DNA of 64,000 nucleotides, from positions 147,550-211,549 of the forward strand of contig CANMPK010000004.1 of the NCBI GenBank assembly GCA_947499725.1, given 5' to 3'. The number at the start of each line of letters is the position of its first letter. The first letter of the stretch is position 1. Below, in pieces: positions 52,302 to 61,585 of the stretch. Source of the stretch: an uncultured Paracoccaceae bacterium. GTDB taxonomy: Bacteria; Pseudomonadota; Alphaproteobacteria; Rhodobacterales; Rhodobacteraceae. The notes under the pieces were generated by a model. The model did no database searches. It was not told where the DNA came from and saw only the letters and a list, made by a program, of their open reading frames with translations. Position numbers and translations under genes: made by a program.

Positions 52302-54455
52302 TCATTGGGCGGAAGCCTGCTCTTTGAACTCTCGACGGCGTGCATGTAGCACCGGCTCGGTGTAGCCCGAAGGTTGAGAAACGCCTTCAAATACGAGATC
52401 ACAGGCCGCTTTAAAGGCGATGGCATCGAAGTTAGGAGCCATAGGCTGATACATCGGGTCATTTGCGTTTTGCCGATCAACGACAGTGGCCATCGCTTTG
52501 AAAATCTCAAGAACCTGCGCTTCGTTGACCACATTGTGGTGCAACCAGTTTGCGATGTGCTGAGCTGAAATACGGCAAGTCGCACGATCCTCCATCAAAC
52601 CGATGTCGTTGATATCGGGCACTTTCGAGCATCCAACACCTTGATCAATCCAACGTACGACATATCCCAAGATACCCTGTGCGTTGTTTTCGACCTCGCG
52701 CTGGATCTCTTTGGGTGACCAGTTTTCACCATCAGCGGTAGGGATGTTCAGCAGACCATCAACAGAGCCACGACGACCTTCTGCTTTCAATTCATCCTGA
52801 ACTTCAAACACATCAACATCATGATAGTGCAAAGCGTGCAATGTGGCTGCCGTAGGGCTTGGCACCCATGCGCAATTTGCTCCTGCAGTAGGCTGTGCGC
52901 CTTTGGCATCCAACATGGCCGCCATATTGTCAGGAACCGCCCACATGCCTTTGCCGATTTGCGCTTTTCCAGACAAACCACATTCAAGGCCTATATCGAC
53001 ATTCTGGTTTTCATAGGCTTCGATCCAGCCTTTCTTTTTGATGTCGTCTTTACGACTAAACGCGCCAGCTTCCATCGAGGTGTGAATTTCATCGCCTGTG
53101 CGGTCCAAGAATCCAGTGTTAATGAAGCAAACGCGCTGTTTGGCGGCTCGGATACATTCTTTCAGATTGACCGAGGTGCGGCGTTCTTCATCCATAATGC
53201 CAAGCTTAACAGTGTTCGCAGAAAGCCCGAGGATGCGTTCAACTTCTGCAAAAACGGCGTCTGCAAAGGCCACTTCTTCTGGCCCGTGCATCTTAGGTTT
53301 CACCACATAAACCGATCCGGTTTCACTGTTACGTGCGCCCTCGGTCTTTTGCAGATCATGCATTGCGATTGCCGTTGTGACCAAAGCATCCAGCAAACCT
53401 TCAAAAAATTCTGTGCCATCTGCATTCAGAACCGTCGGCGTGGTCATCAGATGTCCAACGTTACGCACCAGCAAAAGGGACCGCCCCTTTAAGCGTTGTT
53501 CTGCTCCATCAGGGGCAAGAAACACGCGATCCGCGTTCAAACGCCGGGTCATGGAGCGTCCAGCTTTCTCAAAGCTCTCTTCTAGGTCGCCTTTCATCAA
53601 GCCCAACCAATTTCGATAGGCCACGACTTTGTCTTCGGCGTCCACACATGCAACAGAGTCTTCACAATCGACAATTGCTGACAGGGCTGACTCCAAAATC
53701 ACATCAGACAAGCCAGAAGGTGAATTTGATCCCGTTTGGGACGTTGGATCAAACGCCAGGATCACGTGCAGCCCGTTGTTTTTAAGAATGACTTGTGACG
53801 GAGAAGTTGCCTCGCCCACATATCCAACGCATTGAGCAGGCGTGGAAAGCGCAGCTCCATCGACCAGCAATTGCTGATCTTCAATACGATACGCAGTGGC
53901 ACCTTTGTGTGTGCCACGCTCCAGCGGGAAGGTCTCATCCAGAACGGAAGCTACGCGTGCAACAACGCGCTCTGCGCGCTTTTCATTAAAACTGCCTTTG
54001 GGAGGCAAGTCGCCCAACGCGTCAGTTCCGTAAAACGCATCATATGCGCTTCCCCAACGCGCATTCGCTGCATTCAAAACAAAACGTGCATTCGTGCTTG
54101 GAACAACAAGCTGGGGACCGGCGATTGTCGCGATCTCTGGGTCTGTGCTTGGCGTCTCGATCTCGAAACTGTCCCCTTCGGGAAGCAAATACCCGATGTC
54201 TTGCAGGAACGCTTTGTAAGACGCTGAAGACCCTTTCCCATTTGCGCGATGCCATTCATCAATCTGCTTTTGCAGGCTTTCACGCTTTTCCAGCAGGCGA
54301 CGGTTCTCACCACTGAACTTTTCTGAAAGCGTGTCTAAGCCCGACCAAAACACGGTTGCTGAAATGCCGATATCAGGCAGGACTTGATGTTCCATCAAGT
54401 CTGCGAAGACACTGCTAACTTGATTGGATCCGCGTTGAACATATTGTTGAGACAA
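52302..54455 (-). CDS. glcB: Malate synthase G
   Basis: A 717-residue monomeric malate synthase, which condenses glyoxylate with acetyl-CoA. Full length for isoform G. Recognisable segments are ILESALSAIVDCEDSVACVDAEDKV with the Mg-site acidic residues, GRSLLLVRNVGHLMTTP, MDEERRTSVNLKECI and the late RATCRISAQHIANWLHHNVV. It precedes allE on the same strand and faces the AllA operon, which suggests that its role here is to recycle purine-derived glyoxylate; glycolate or acetate growth is the alternative role. Confidence 0.96.
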   Translation of the reverse strand: MSQQYVQRGSNQVSSVFADLMEHQVLPDIGISATVFWSGLDTLSEKFSGENRRLLEKRESLQKQIDEWHRANGKGSSASYKAFLQDIGYLLPEGDSFEIETPSTDPEIATIAGPQLVVPSTNARFVLNAANARWGSAYDAFYGTDALGDLPPKGSFNEKRAERVVARVASVLDETFPLERGTHKGATAYRIEDQQLLVDGAALSTPAQCVGYVGEATSPSQVILKNNGLHVILAFDPTSQTGSNSPSGLSDVILESALSAIVDCEDSVACVDAEDKVVAYRNWLGLMKGDLEESFEKAGRSMTRRLNADRVFLAPDGAEQRLKGRSLLLVRNVGHLMTTPTVLNADGTEFFEGLLDALVTTAIAMHDLQKTEGARNSETGSVYVVKPKMHGPEEVAFADAVFAEVERILGLSANTVKLGIMDEERRTSVNLKECIRAAKQRVCFINTGFLDRTGDEIHTSMEAGAFSRKDDIKKKGWIEAYENQNVDIGLECGLSGKAQIGKGMWAVPDNMAAMLDAKGAQPTAGANCAWVPSPTAATLHALHYHDVDVFEVQDELKAEGRRGSVDGLLNIPTADGENWSPKEIQREVENNAQGILGYVVRWIDQGVGCSKVPDINDIGLMEDRATCRISAQHIANWLHHNVVNEAQVLEIFKAMATVVDRQNANDPMYQPMAPNFDAIAFKAACDLVFEGVSQPSGYTEPVLHARRREFKEQASAQ

Positions 54456-54571
54456 GACACTTCCCTTTCATGATTGGCGCGAGGCGCATCTAATCAGTCA
54501 AAATTGCTTGGAACTGTCTTATGTCGAAGTGGGGTAATTTAGGAGTGTATTGTGATCCTGTAAAATCATCA

Positions 54572-54617
54572 TGACTTTCAAAATTTCAAGAACAATAGCG
54601 TAATCCTTTGAAAGTCA
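54572..54617. promoter_or_regulatory. Perfect 11-bp inverted repeat upstream of malate synthase
   Basis: TGACTTTCAAA (54572-54582) and TTTGAAAGTCA (54607-54617) are exact inverted copies 24 bases apart, about 120-160 bases upstream of the glcB start and downstream of the iron ABC operon end. The arms face inward and there is no T tract, so a protein-binding site is more likely than a terminator. Confidence 0.55.
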
Positions 54618-54667
54618 CGGCCAGTTGGCCTTAGGCTATTTTCACAAATCATTCCCAAATATGCGCT

Positions 54668-55441
54668 TCACGAGGCCAAACGCGCGTCCACATAGAGGTC
54701 GCCACTTTGTGTAAATTCAAGGCTGGTTTGAACGCGATAGGTTTCTCCGATCTCTGAAAGTGCCAAGATTTTTTCAGGGGCACCGTCCGCGAGGATTTCC
54801 CCATTTCGAAGCAAGACCAAGCGATCGCAAAACTTAGCGGCCAAGTTCAGATCATGCAGCGCAGCCATAACCACAGGCTGTCGCCTTTGGGCTTCCGCGC
54901 GTACAGAGGTCATAACCGAAAGCTGGTGGTGCAAATCGAGGGCACTTGTGGGTTCGTCCAGCAAAATGACTTCAGGTTCGCGCACCAAAGTTTGGGCAAC
55001 GGCAACCATTTGCGCTTGCCCCCCGCTTAGATCAGAAATTCCACGATCGGAAAGATGCGACAAGCCAAGAGCGTGGAGCGCCTGTGCAACGCGGTCTAGG
55101 TTGTCATCGTAAACGCGCCAACCATTCGTTTGTTTAAGTGCCAGCAATACGCTTTCAAAAACGGTGAGCAACGCATTGCAGCCAAAAGCTTGAGGCATGT
55201 AAGCGACACGTCGTGCCCGTTCCTTTCTGCCAAGCGTTGTAATGTCTTGATCGTCAATACAGATACGTCCGGTCGAAGGCTTGATCAGACCTGCAAGGGT
55301 TTTGAACAGTGTGGATTTGCCAGATGCGTTTGGTCCGATCAGGCCCACAAAAGTGCCGCCTTGGATGTTCTTGATCGAGACGTCTCGCAAAACAGTTTTG
55401 CGGCCATACCCAGCAGTTATGTGGTCAATCGTAAGGCTCAT
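54668..55441 (-). CDS. Iron-complex ABC transporter ATP-binding protein
   Basis: A 257-residue FecE/FhuC-type ATPase. Walker A is GPNASGKST, the signature is LSGGQAQM, Walker B is VILLDEPTSALD, and ALHDLNLAAKFCDRLVLL holds the switch His. The start at 55441 overlaps the permease stop (ATGA) and has GGGAGA upstream; the open frame continues far upstream through the permease gene in another frame and is not coding there. It energises uptake of a ferric siderophore, haem or similar chelate. Confidence 0.93.
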   Translation of the reverse strand: MSLTIDHITAGYGRKTVLRDVSIKNIQGGTFVGLIGPNASGKSTLFKTLAGLIKPSTGRICIDDQDITTLGRKERARRVAYMPQAFGCNALLTVFESVLLALKQTNGWRVYDDNLDRVAQALHALGLSHLSDRGISDLSGGQAQMVAVAQTLVREPEVILLDEPTSALDLHHQLSVMTSVRAEAQRRQPVVMAALHDLNLAAKFCDRLVLLRNGEILADGAPEKILALSEIGETYRVQTSLEFTQSGDLYVDARLAS

Positions 55442-56514
55442 GAAAGTTTCTCCCGGCGGGTGCTTAGGATGATCGAAATGAACACCGGTACGCCGATCAG
55501 CGCTGTGATGATACCGATAGGATAGATGATCCCGGGCGTGATGGATTTCGAAATGAGGGACGTGAGCGAGAGAACAAGTGCGCCCACAAGTGCCGACAGC
55601 GGGACAAAGAAGCGTTGGTCTTCTCCGACCAACAGTCGTGCAATATGCGGGCCAACGAGGCCGACAAATCCAACGGTTCCCACAAATGAAACAGCCGTCG
55701 CGGCCAAAAGGGACACGCAAATCAGCATTTCCACGCGCAGCCGGCCAACGTCGACACCCATGCTTTCCGCCGTTGCCTCGCCCATGCGCAAGGCCGTCAT
55801 CGGCCACGTGCGATAGAGACTGAAGGGGATCGCAAAGGCCAACAGGATCGTGCCAAGGGATATTTTCTCCCAGCTTGCACGGCTCAGTGATCCCATCATC
55901 CAAAAGACGATACGCGCGATTTGATCTTCAGAGGCCATGTATTGCATCAGCGACAACAGCGCTGAGAAAGTGAAGAAAATGGCGATCCCAAAAAGGATCA
56001 TGGTTTCGGATCCAACCCCTTTAAGGCGGGTCGCAAACAGAATGAAACCACAGGTGAGAAGCGCGAATGCAAAGGCGTTCACTGTTACCAAAAGGGGACC
56101 GACCGCAGGCACCACGCTCACGCCAAGTACAATCGCAAGAGAGGCGCCGAAACTGGCTGCGGCTGACACGCCCAGCGTAAAGGGTTCTGCCAATGGGTTG
56201 TTCAAAATGGTTTGCATTTGCGCCCCTGCAACCGCAAGAAGCGCGCCCACCAGAACAGCGGTCACCGCAACGGGAAGACGATAATCCCAGACGATCACTT
56301 TAAGGCGTACACCATGGGACAAAGGATCTGTGAACACATCAAAAACTGTGGACAACGGATATTTCCCAGGGCCTGTGGCCACATCAAGGAAGAAGCTGAG
56401 CAACAGCAACACGAGGACAACGCCAATCATCGTGTAGCGCTTAAGAACTTGTTTGGAATATGCCTGCCGCATATCGGCCTGCAATGCGGGCGCGTTTGAA
56501 ATATCAATTTCCAT
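55438..56514 (-). CDS. Iron-complex ABC transporter permease (FecCD family)
   Basis: A 358-residue membrane protein with about ten hydrophobic segments. FecCD landmarks are the DYRLPVAVTAVLVGALLAVAGAQMQTILNNPLAEPFTLGVSAAASFGA region and FVGLVGPHIARLLVG, where the Gly-x-x-x-Pro loop couples to the ATPase. It lies between the binding protein and ATPase genes. A single permease gene implies a homodimer. Confidence 0.94.
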   Translation of the reverse strand: MEIDISNAPALQADMRQAYSKQVLKRYTMIGVVLVLLLLSFFLDVATGPGKYPLSTVFDVFTDPLSHGVRLKVIVWDYRLPVAVTAVLVGALLAVAGAQMQTILNNPLAEPFTLGVSAAASFGASLAIVLGVSVVPAVGPLLVTVNAFAFALLTCGFILFATRLKGVGSETMILFGIAIFFTFSALLSLMQYMASEDQIARIVFWMMGSLSRASWEKISLGTILLAFAIPFSLYRTWPMTALRMGEATAESMGVDVGRLRVEMLICVSLLAATAVSFVGTVGFVGLVGPHIARLLVGEDQRFFVPLSALVGALVLSLTSLISKSITPGIIYPIGIITALIGVPVFISIILSTRREKLS

Positions 56515-56573
56515 GGGGAGCTTTCACAAAAGAACATGTGCGCCCAGAATGGGCGGGCGCACATGAGTTATGG

Positions 56574-57731
56574 TTAGTGGCCGTGGGAGGCGAGGCTTCC
56601 CCAGAACACGCCAGAGTAGTCGATCGGAAGGAAGCGATCATGCAGTTCCTTCATCGTTGCCTCTGGATCTAGGTCTTCGAACAGCTCTGGGTGGAACCAT
56701 TTCGCAAATGCCTGCATGGCCGCAAAGTGGTAAGGACTGTTGTAGAACTGGTGGTAAACCGAATGGAAACGCTCATTCTTGACCGCTGAAAGTTCAGGCC
56801 AGCCTTCGCGGTGGGCAAGGGCAGAAAGACGTTCTTGGACCACTTCTTCTGTGGCTTCATAGCCGAACAAAACAGCCGTGGAATCCGGTTTGAATTCCGT
56901 CCAGTTTGCGCCCGTACCAACAATCACCTCAGGATCATCCGAGAAGACCGCCTCAAGGCTGACAGCGGTGGAATAGCCAGGCGTCTTCAAGGACCCCCAG
57001 TTTCTGCCGCCCGCAAGATCAACAAGGCGACCTAGGTTTGCTGCACCGAACGTGTTGCAGCATTTGGCTGGGTTGTAACCGGCTGCGCGCTCGATAAACA
57101 CAATCGGACGGTCTTCGTCTGCGATCTGTGCGACGCGCGAAAAGATGGTTTTCATTTGCGCTTGATAGAAATCAGAGAATTCATCCGCTGCGTCGCGTTC
57201 ATCAAAAATACGCCCCAAAAGTTGGATGCTTGGGATGGTGTTTTGTGTTGGGTTTTGGCGGAAGTCGACAAACACGGTCGCAACACCGGCTTCATCAAGC
57301 TTCTCAATGATACCGCTCTCTTGGGCCTTCAAAAGGTTGCCAAGGTTCATCAGCACCACTTCGGTGCCAAGCGAGATCACAGCTTCAAGGTTCCATTCGT
57401 CGGAATATGGGCTGCCAAAGTTCGGCAGATCCTCAACTTCTGGGAATACGGCGGCGTATTTGCGATAGGCATCAGGGTCAAAATTGATCAGATCGTCTTT
57501 CCAGCCAGCAATTCGGCCAAACGGATCTTCTTTGTTCAAAAGGGCAATGGAATAAATCATACGGCCCTCGCCAAGTACGACTTTAGACGGGTTTTTCTCA
57601 ACCTCGACCGTCCGACCAGCGATATCTGTTACAGTAATAGTCTCTGCGATTGCGGGCGTGGCGGCGGCAAACATCATTGCGGCTGCTGCGGTAGCGGAGC
57701 AAAGACCCCGCGTCAATGATTTGACATTCAT
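56574..57731 (-). CDS. Iron-complex ABC transporter substrate-binding protein
   Basis: A 385-residue periplasmic binding protein of the FecB/BtuF type. A signal peptide ends at TPAIAE, and the first lobe begins ITVTDIAGRTVEVEKNPSKVVLGEG, typical of siderophore or haem binders. An unusual adjacent Cys pair is seen in YNPAKCCNTFGAAN. The start at 57731 has GGAGAG just upstream. It heads the operon; no TonB-dependent receptor is encoded nearby, so the outer-membrane step must be elsewhere. The ligand (siderophore, haem or cobalamin) is not certain, but iron chelate is most likely. Confidence 0.9.
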   Translation of the reverse strand: MNVKSLTRGLCSATAAAAMMFAAATPAIAETITVTDIAGRTVEVEKNPSKVVLGEGRMIYSIALLNKEDPFGRIAGWKDDLINFDPDAYRKYAAVFPEVEDLPNFGSPYSDEWNLEAVISLGTEVVLMNLGNLLKAQESGIIEKLDEAGVATVFVDFRQNPTQNTIPSIQLLGRIFDERDAADEFSDFYQAQMKTIFSRVAQIADEDRPIVFIERAAGYNPAKCCNTFGAANLGRLVDLAGGRNWGSLKTPGYSTAVSLEAVFSDDPEVIVGTGANWTEFKPDSTAVLFGYEATEEVVQERLSALAHREGWPELSAVKNERFHSVYHQFYNSPYHFAAMQAFAKWFHPELFEDLDPEATMKELHDRFLPIDYSGVFWGSLASHGH

Positions 57732-57792
57732 GGGTCTCTCCAAATTGTAGTGTAAGGCATGTAATTGTCATGCTCTGGACTGCAGAAACATT

Positions 57793-57811
57793 ACTTTACT
57801 AAAGTTGTCAA
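57793..57811 (-). promoter_or_regulatory. Palindrome next to a -35-like box upstream of the iron importer
   Basis: ACTTTAGTAAAGT (minus strand) is a perfect 6-bp palindrome with one central base at 57793-57805. It directly follows TTGACA (57806-57811). It is 62-80 bases before the binding protein start, a fitting place for an iron-responsive repressor. The repressor is not identified; the sequence is not an exact Fur or Irr box as I know them. Confidence 0.5.
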
Positions 57812-57929
57812 CAAATATGATGGCGCGATGAGATCTACAATTTGTGTGTTGAGACATGTCCCTCTCTTTTGGCGATTAAATCTGCCAAGATTTTTTTGAG
57901 ACAGGGCTGTCCATATACCACTGAAACGC

Positions 57930-57954
57930 AAAAACGAGATGCCATTGGCGCCTC
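57930..57954 (-). terminator. Probable terminator after putA
   Basis: On the minus strand GAGGCGCC pairs with GGCATCTC (one mismatch, one G-T) around a 3-base loop and is followed by GTTTTT, 31 bases after the putA stop codon. Confidence 0.5.
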
Positions 57955-57984
57955 GCTTCTGAGTTAGGTTTTGAACGTTACAAT

Positions 57985-60900
57985 CTAGCTTGCCTCTGCC
58001 AAAAGCGACGCATTGCCCCCTGCGGCTGCCGTGTCGATACAGATGTGGCGCTCGAGCTTGCAGCGGTCGGCTAAGTCGCCTTCTGACAAAAGTGGCACCA
58101 AGCGCCCTTCGCGGCTTGCCAATGCCACACGAGCCTGACGTAAACTGGCTTCCGTGCCCCAAAAGGCAACGCAATCAAAGCCATCGAGGATTGAGAGATC
58201 TTGCAAGTTAAGCGGCCCGTCTAAAGCGAATGCACCGCTTGCATTTGGCGCGATTTGAACGGCGGTACAGCCATTTGCGATCGCGATCTCTGCTTGGCGT
58301 TTGGCGAATTCCGCCGTTGGGCCAAGGCACAGGATCACACCACGCCCAAAGGTCGTCAGGATGTTGGATTCACCTGTCGGTCCTGGCAAAACATTGGTGT
58401 GAAGTTCAATCCGAGTAGGTTTCGGCGCTTTATCCAGCAACGCTTGTGCCGCCTTTGCTGAAAGTGTTTCAGCCTCTGGCGCTTCCGCCATTTCGGTTGT
58501 CGGCTTTGTGAAACGCCTCACATAAGCAGGGCCGCCCGCCTTAGGGCCAGTGCCAGACAGGCCTTCGCCCCCAAAGGGTTGCGAGCCAACAATCGCACCG
58601 ATCTGGTTGCGGTTGATGTACATATTGCCGACGTTCAGGCGCTCTGTAACTTGCTGGATACGGTCATCAATACGGGAATGCATGCCAAAGGTCAGACCAA
58701 AGCCAGAGGCATTAATCGTATCGACGATCTTATCCAAATCACGCGCTTTGAAAGTTGCGACATGCAGAACCGGGCCAAAGATTTCCTGCTTCATGTCCTC
58801 AAGGCCGTTCACCTGCAGCACCGTTGGGGCCACAAACGTTCCTTGGTTCGGCACTTTCAGTTCTTTCATCACACGACCTTGGCCGCGCGCCTCTTCGATG
58901 TAAGCCTGAATGGACGCACGAGAGTTTTCGTCGATCACTGGGCCAACATCCGTTGTGTGCTCCCATGGGTTGCCCAAGGATAGTTCATCCATCGCGCCAT
59001 AGAGCATCTCAAGATAGGTGTCCGCGACATCTTCTTGCACATACAGGCAGCGCAAGGCGGAACAACGTTGCCCTGCAGACTGGAATGCAGAGGCAACCAC
59101 ATCTTTCACGGCCTGTTCTGGCAGAGCCGTGGAATCTACGATCATCGCGTTCAAACCACCTGTTTCCGCAATCAATGGCGCAGACGGTACAGCGTTTTCC
59201 GCCATGGTGCGGTTGATGCGCTGTGCTGTTGCTGTCGATCCGGTAAAGCACACACCAGAAATGCGTGCATCCGATGTTATGGCTGCGCCAACCACAGCGC
59301 CGCGCCCAGGAAGAAGCTGCAGCGCCGTGGCTGGGACACCAGCCGCAAGCATCAAACGCACGCCAACGGCGGCGTTGATGGCGGTTGATTCAGCAGGTTT
59401 CGCAAGAACGGCATTACCAGCAGCCAAAGCAGCTGCGACTTGGCCGGTGAAGATCGCTAGCGGAAAATTCCAAGGGCTGATGCAGGTAAAGACACCGCGC
59501 GCAGGGTGGTCGAGCTCCAATGCGCGCGCACCGTAATACCGTAGGAAATCCACTGCTTCGCGCAGTTCAGCAATCGCATCCATTGGTGTTTTGCCAGCTT
59601 CGCGCGTTAGGATCGAGAAAATCTCGCCAAAGTTCTCTTCATACAGATCAGCGGCACGAAACAGAATGTTGCGACGCTCTTGTGGCGATGCGTTCCACGG
59701 TGTGGCGGCCTCAAGGGCTGCTGCAACATCTTCGGTGGATGCCAAAGTGACCTGTCCAACTGAATCAGACGGATCTGCAGGGTTTGAAACAGATCGTGTT
59801 TCATCGCCTTTTGCAGGTTTGGCCGTCATCGGCATGATGGTCCAGTTGTGATCTTTGAAAGGCGCACGAGCCTCTTCGATCTCTGCCAAATCGACATCAT
59901 CGTGCAAATCCCACCCCTTCGAATTAGGGCGCTCTTCGCCATACAAGTCGATTGGTGCCAGAACCGCTGTGTTGCTTACATCGGCATCATAGGCATCAAA
60001 TGGATCCGCCGCGACGACTTCAGCCGGCACCTCTTCATCGACGATCTGGTTCACAAAGGAAGAGTTCGCGCCGTTTTCCAGCAAGCGACGCACCAGATAG
60101 GCGAGCAAATCACGATGCGCGCCCACAGGTGCATAGATGCGGCAGCGCGTGTTGTTGTTCCTGCGCGTGATCTCGTGCAGCGCTTCGCCCATGCCATGCA
60201 GGCGCTGGAACTCGAAAGCAGATGTGTCATCCGCCAGCCCCATAATCGCGGCAACGGTCTGTGCGTTGTGGGTCGCAAATTGTGGATAGATCCGGTCTGT
60301 ATATCCCAGCAGTTTCTTGGCATTGGCGATATAAGAAATGTCAGTCGCGACTTTCTGCGTGAACAAGGGGAAGTCTTTCAGGCCTTCGACTTGGGCACGT
60401 TTGATTTCGGTGTCCCAATAGGCGCCTTTCACCAAGCGCACCATGATCTTGCGATCCAGTTCGGTGGCGAGGTGATATAGCCAATCTAGCACCGGACCTG
60501 CGCGGCGCCCATAGGCCTGCACGACAACGCCAAACCCATCCCAGCCAGCCAAAGACGGGTCACGTAGAACGGCTTCGATCACGTCCAGCGAGATATCTAG
60601 GCGATCGGCTTCTTCGGCATCAATGTTTAAGCCCATGCCAGCGGCTTTCGCAGCCTGTGCCAATTCCAGCGTGCGCGGAACCAGTTCGTTCATTACGCGC
60701 GTCTTTTGCCCAACCTCGTAACGTGGGTGCAGCGCAGACAATTTGATGGAAATGCCAGGGTTCTCGCGGATGTCTTCAGAGGTGCATTGCGTTGCGAGGT
60801 TCTGGATCGCTTCTGCATAGGCGTTAAAGAAGATATCCGCGTCGCCTTGCGTCAAGGCGGCTTCGCCCAGCATGTCGTAAGAGTAGGTGTAACCGTTCGC

Positions 60901-61458
60901 AACGTTCTTTGAACCGCGTTTGACGGCTTCTTCAATGGTCTGGCCCAAAACGAATTGTGCGCCCATTTCTTTCATGGCTCTCCCAACCGCGGCGCGGATC
61001 ACAGGTTCGCCCAGGCGTTTGACCGCACCTTTCAGTGCCCCAACGACCCCCGGTTTGTCATCATCCAGCACTTTGCCTGTCAGAAGTAGGGCCCACGTTG
61101 AGGCATTCACTAAAGAAGAACTCGATTGCCCAAGGTGCTTGCCCCATTCCGACGGAGCGATCTTGTCTTCGATCAACGCATCGATGGTGACAGCATCAGG
61201 CACCCGCAGCAGGGCCTCTGCAAGGCACATTAAGGCAACGCCTTCATCGGTCGACAGGCCGTATTCCGCAAGGAACACATCCATCAAGCTTGGCTTGGCG
61301 TCATTGCGAATGGCCTTGATCAAGCGAACTGCATCCTTGTTGATGCCGGCGCGCGTTTCTTGTGAAAGCGCGGCGTTTCTCATCAATTCATCCACGATCA
61401 GTTTTTCATCACGTAGGTGATAATCGCGGATCAGTTCGCGGATTTCCTGCAGTGTCAT
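57985..61458 (-). CDS. putA: Bifunctional proline dehydrogenase / L-glutamate gamma-semialdehyde dehydrogenase
   Basis: A 1157-residue enzyme that oxidises proline to glutamate in two steps. The proline dehydrogenase barrel spans about 130-470 (GISIKLSALHPRY, GWDGFGVVVQAYGRRAG, KIMVRLVKGAYWDTEIKRAQ, ATHNAQTVAA). The aldehyde dehydrogenase domain spans about 520-1000, with the general base Glu in AETGGLNAMIVD and nucleophile Cys799 in SAGQRCS. A C-terminal ALDH-like tail follows. There is no N-terminal ribbon-helix-helix, so this PutA does not bind DNA. The start at 61458 has AAAGG 8 bases upstream; the frame is open 11 codons further. Control is by the divergent PutR. Confidence 0.97.
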   Translation of the reverse strand: MTLQEIRELIRDYHLRDEKLIVDELMRNAALSQETRAGINKDAVRLIKAIRNDAKPSLMDVFLAEYGLSTDEGVALMCLAEALLRVPDAVTIDALIEDKIAPSEWGKHLGQSSSSLVNASTWALLLTGKVLDDDKPGVVGALKGAVKRLGEPVIRAAVGRAMKEMGAQFVLGQTIEEAVKRGSKNVANGYTYSYDMLGEAALTQGDADIFFNAYAEAIQNLATQCTSEDIRENPGISIKLSALHPRYEVGQKTRVMNELVPRTLELAQAAKAAGMGLNIDAEEADRLDISLDVIEAVLRDPSLAGWDGFGVVVQAYGRRAGPVLDWLYHLATELDRKIMVRLVKGAYWDTEIKRAQVEGLKDFPLFTQKVATDISYIANAKKLLGYTDRIYPQFATHNAQTVAAIMGLADDTSAFEFQRLHGMGEALHEITRRNNNTRCRIYAPVGAHRDLLAYLVRRLLENGANSSFVNQIVDEEVPAEVVAADPFDAYDADVSNTAVLAPIDLYGEERPNSKGWDLHDDVDLAEIEEARAPFKDHNWTIMPMTAKPAKGDETRSVSNPADPSDSVGQVTLASTEDVAAALEAATPWNASPQERRNILFRAADLYEENFGEIFSILTREAGKTPMDAIAELREAVDFLRYYGARALELDHPARGVFTCISPWNFPLAIFTGQVAAALAAGNAVLAKPAESTAINAAVGVRLMLAAGVPATALQLLPGRGAVVGAAITSDARISGVCFTGSTATAQRINRTMAENAVPSAPLIAETGGLNAMIVDSTALPEQAVKDVVASAFQSAGQRCSALRCLYVQEDVADTYLEMLYGAMDELSLGNPWEHTTDVGPVIDENSRASIQAYIEEARGQGRVMKELKVPNQGTFVAPTVLQVNGLEDMKQEIFGPVLHVATFKARDLDKIVDTINASGFGLTFGMHSRIDDRIQQVTERLNVGNMYINRNQIGAIVGSQPFGGEGLSGTGPKAGGPAYVRRFTKPTTEMAEAPEAETLSAKAAQALLDKAPKPTRIELHTNVLPGPTGESNILTTFGRGVILCLGPTAEFAKRQAEIAIANGCTAVQIAPNASGAFALDGPLNLQDLSILDGFDCVAFWGTEASLRQARVALASREGRLVPLLSEGDLADRCKLERHICIDTAAAGGNASLLAEAS

Positions 61459-61525
61459 GGGTGTGCCTTTCTGAATTTTGGTCTCAACCACAATAGCACA
61501 TCTGCTTTAGTCGATTTCACTATAG

Positions 61526-61554
61526 TTGACTTCAATGAGGTGAAAGGATACGAA
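61526..61554 (+). promoter_or_regulatory. Candidate putR promoter in the putA-putR intergenic region
   Basis: TTGACT (61526-61531) and TACGAA (61549-61554) are 17 bases apart, 32 bases before the putR start. TATAGT in the opposite direction, just left of the -35 box, could be the putA -10 element, so the two promoters would be back to back. Confidence 0.4.
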
Positions 61555-61585
61555 ATTGAAAGAATTCGTAGTTCAAAGGTGATCA

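Noticed and set aside
54618..54634. GGCC-AGTT-GGCC hairpin between glcB and the iron ABC operon
   Set aside because: A 4-bp stem without a T tract on the minus strand; not convincing as a terminator.
54668..55903. Long 5' extension of the iron ABC ATPase gene
   Set aside because: The first 154 codons run through the permease gene in another frame; the true start is 55441, with a ribosome site and ATGA overlap.
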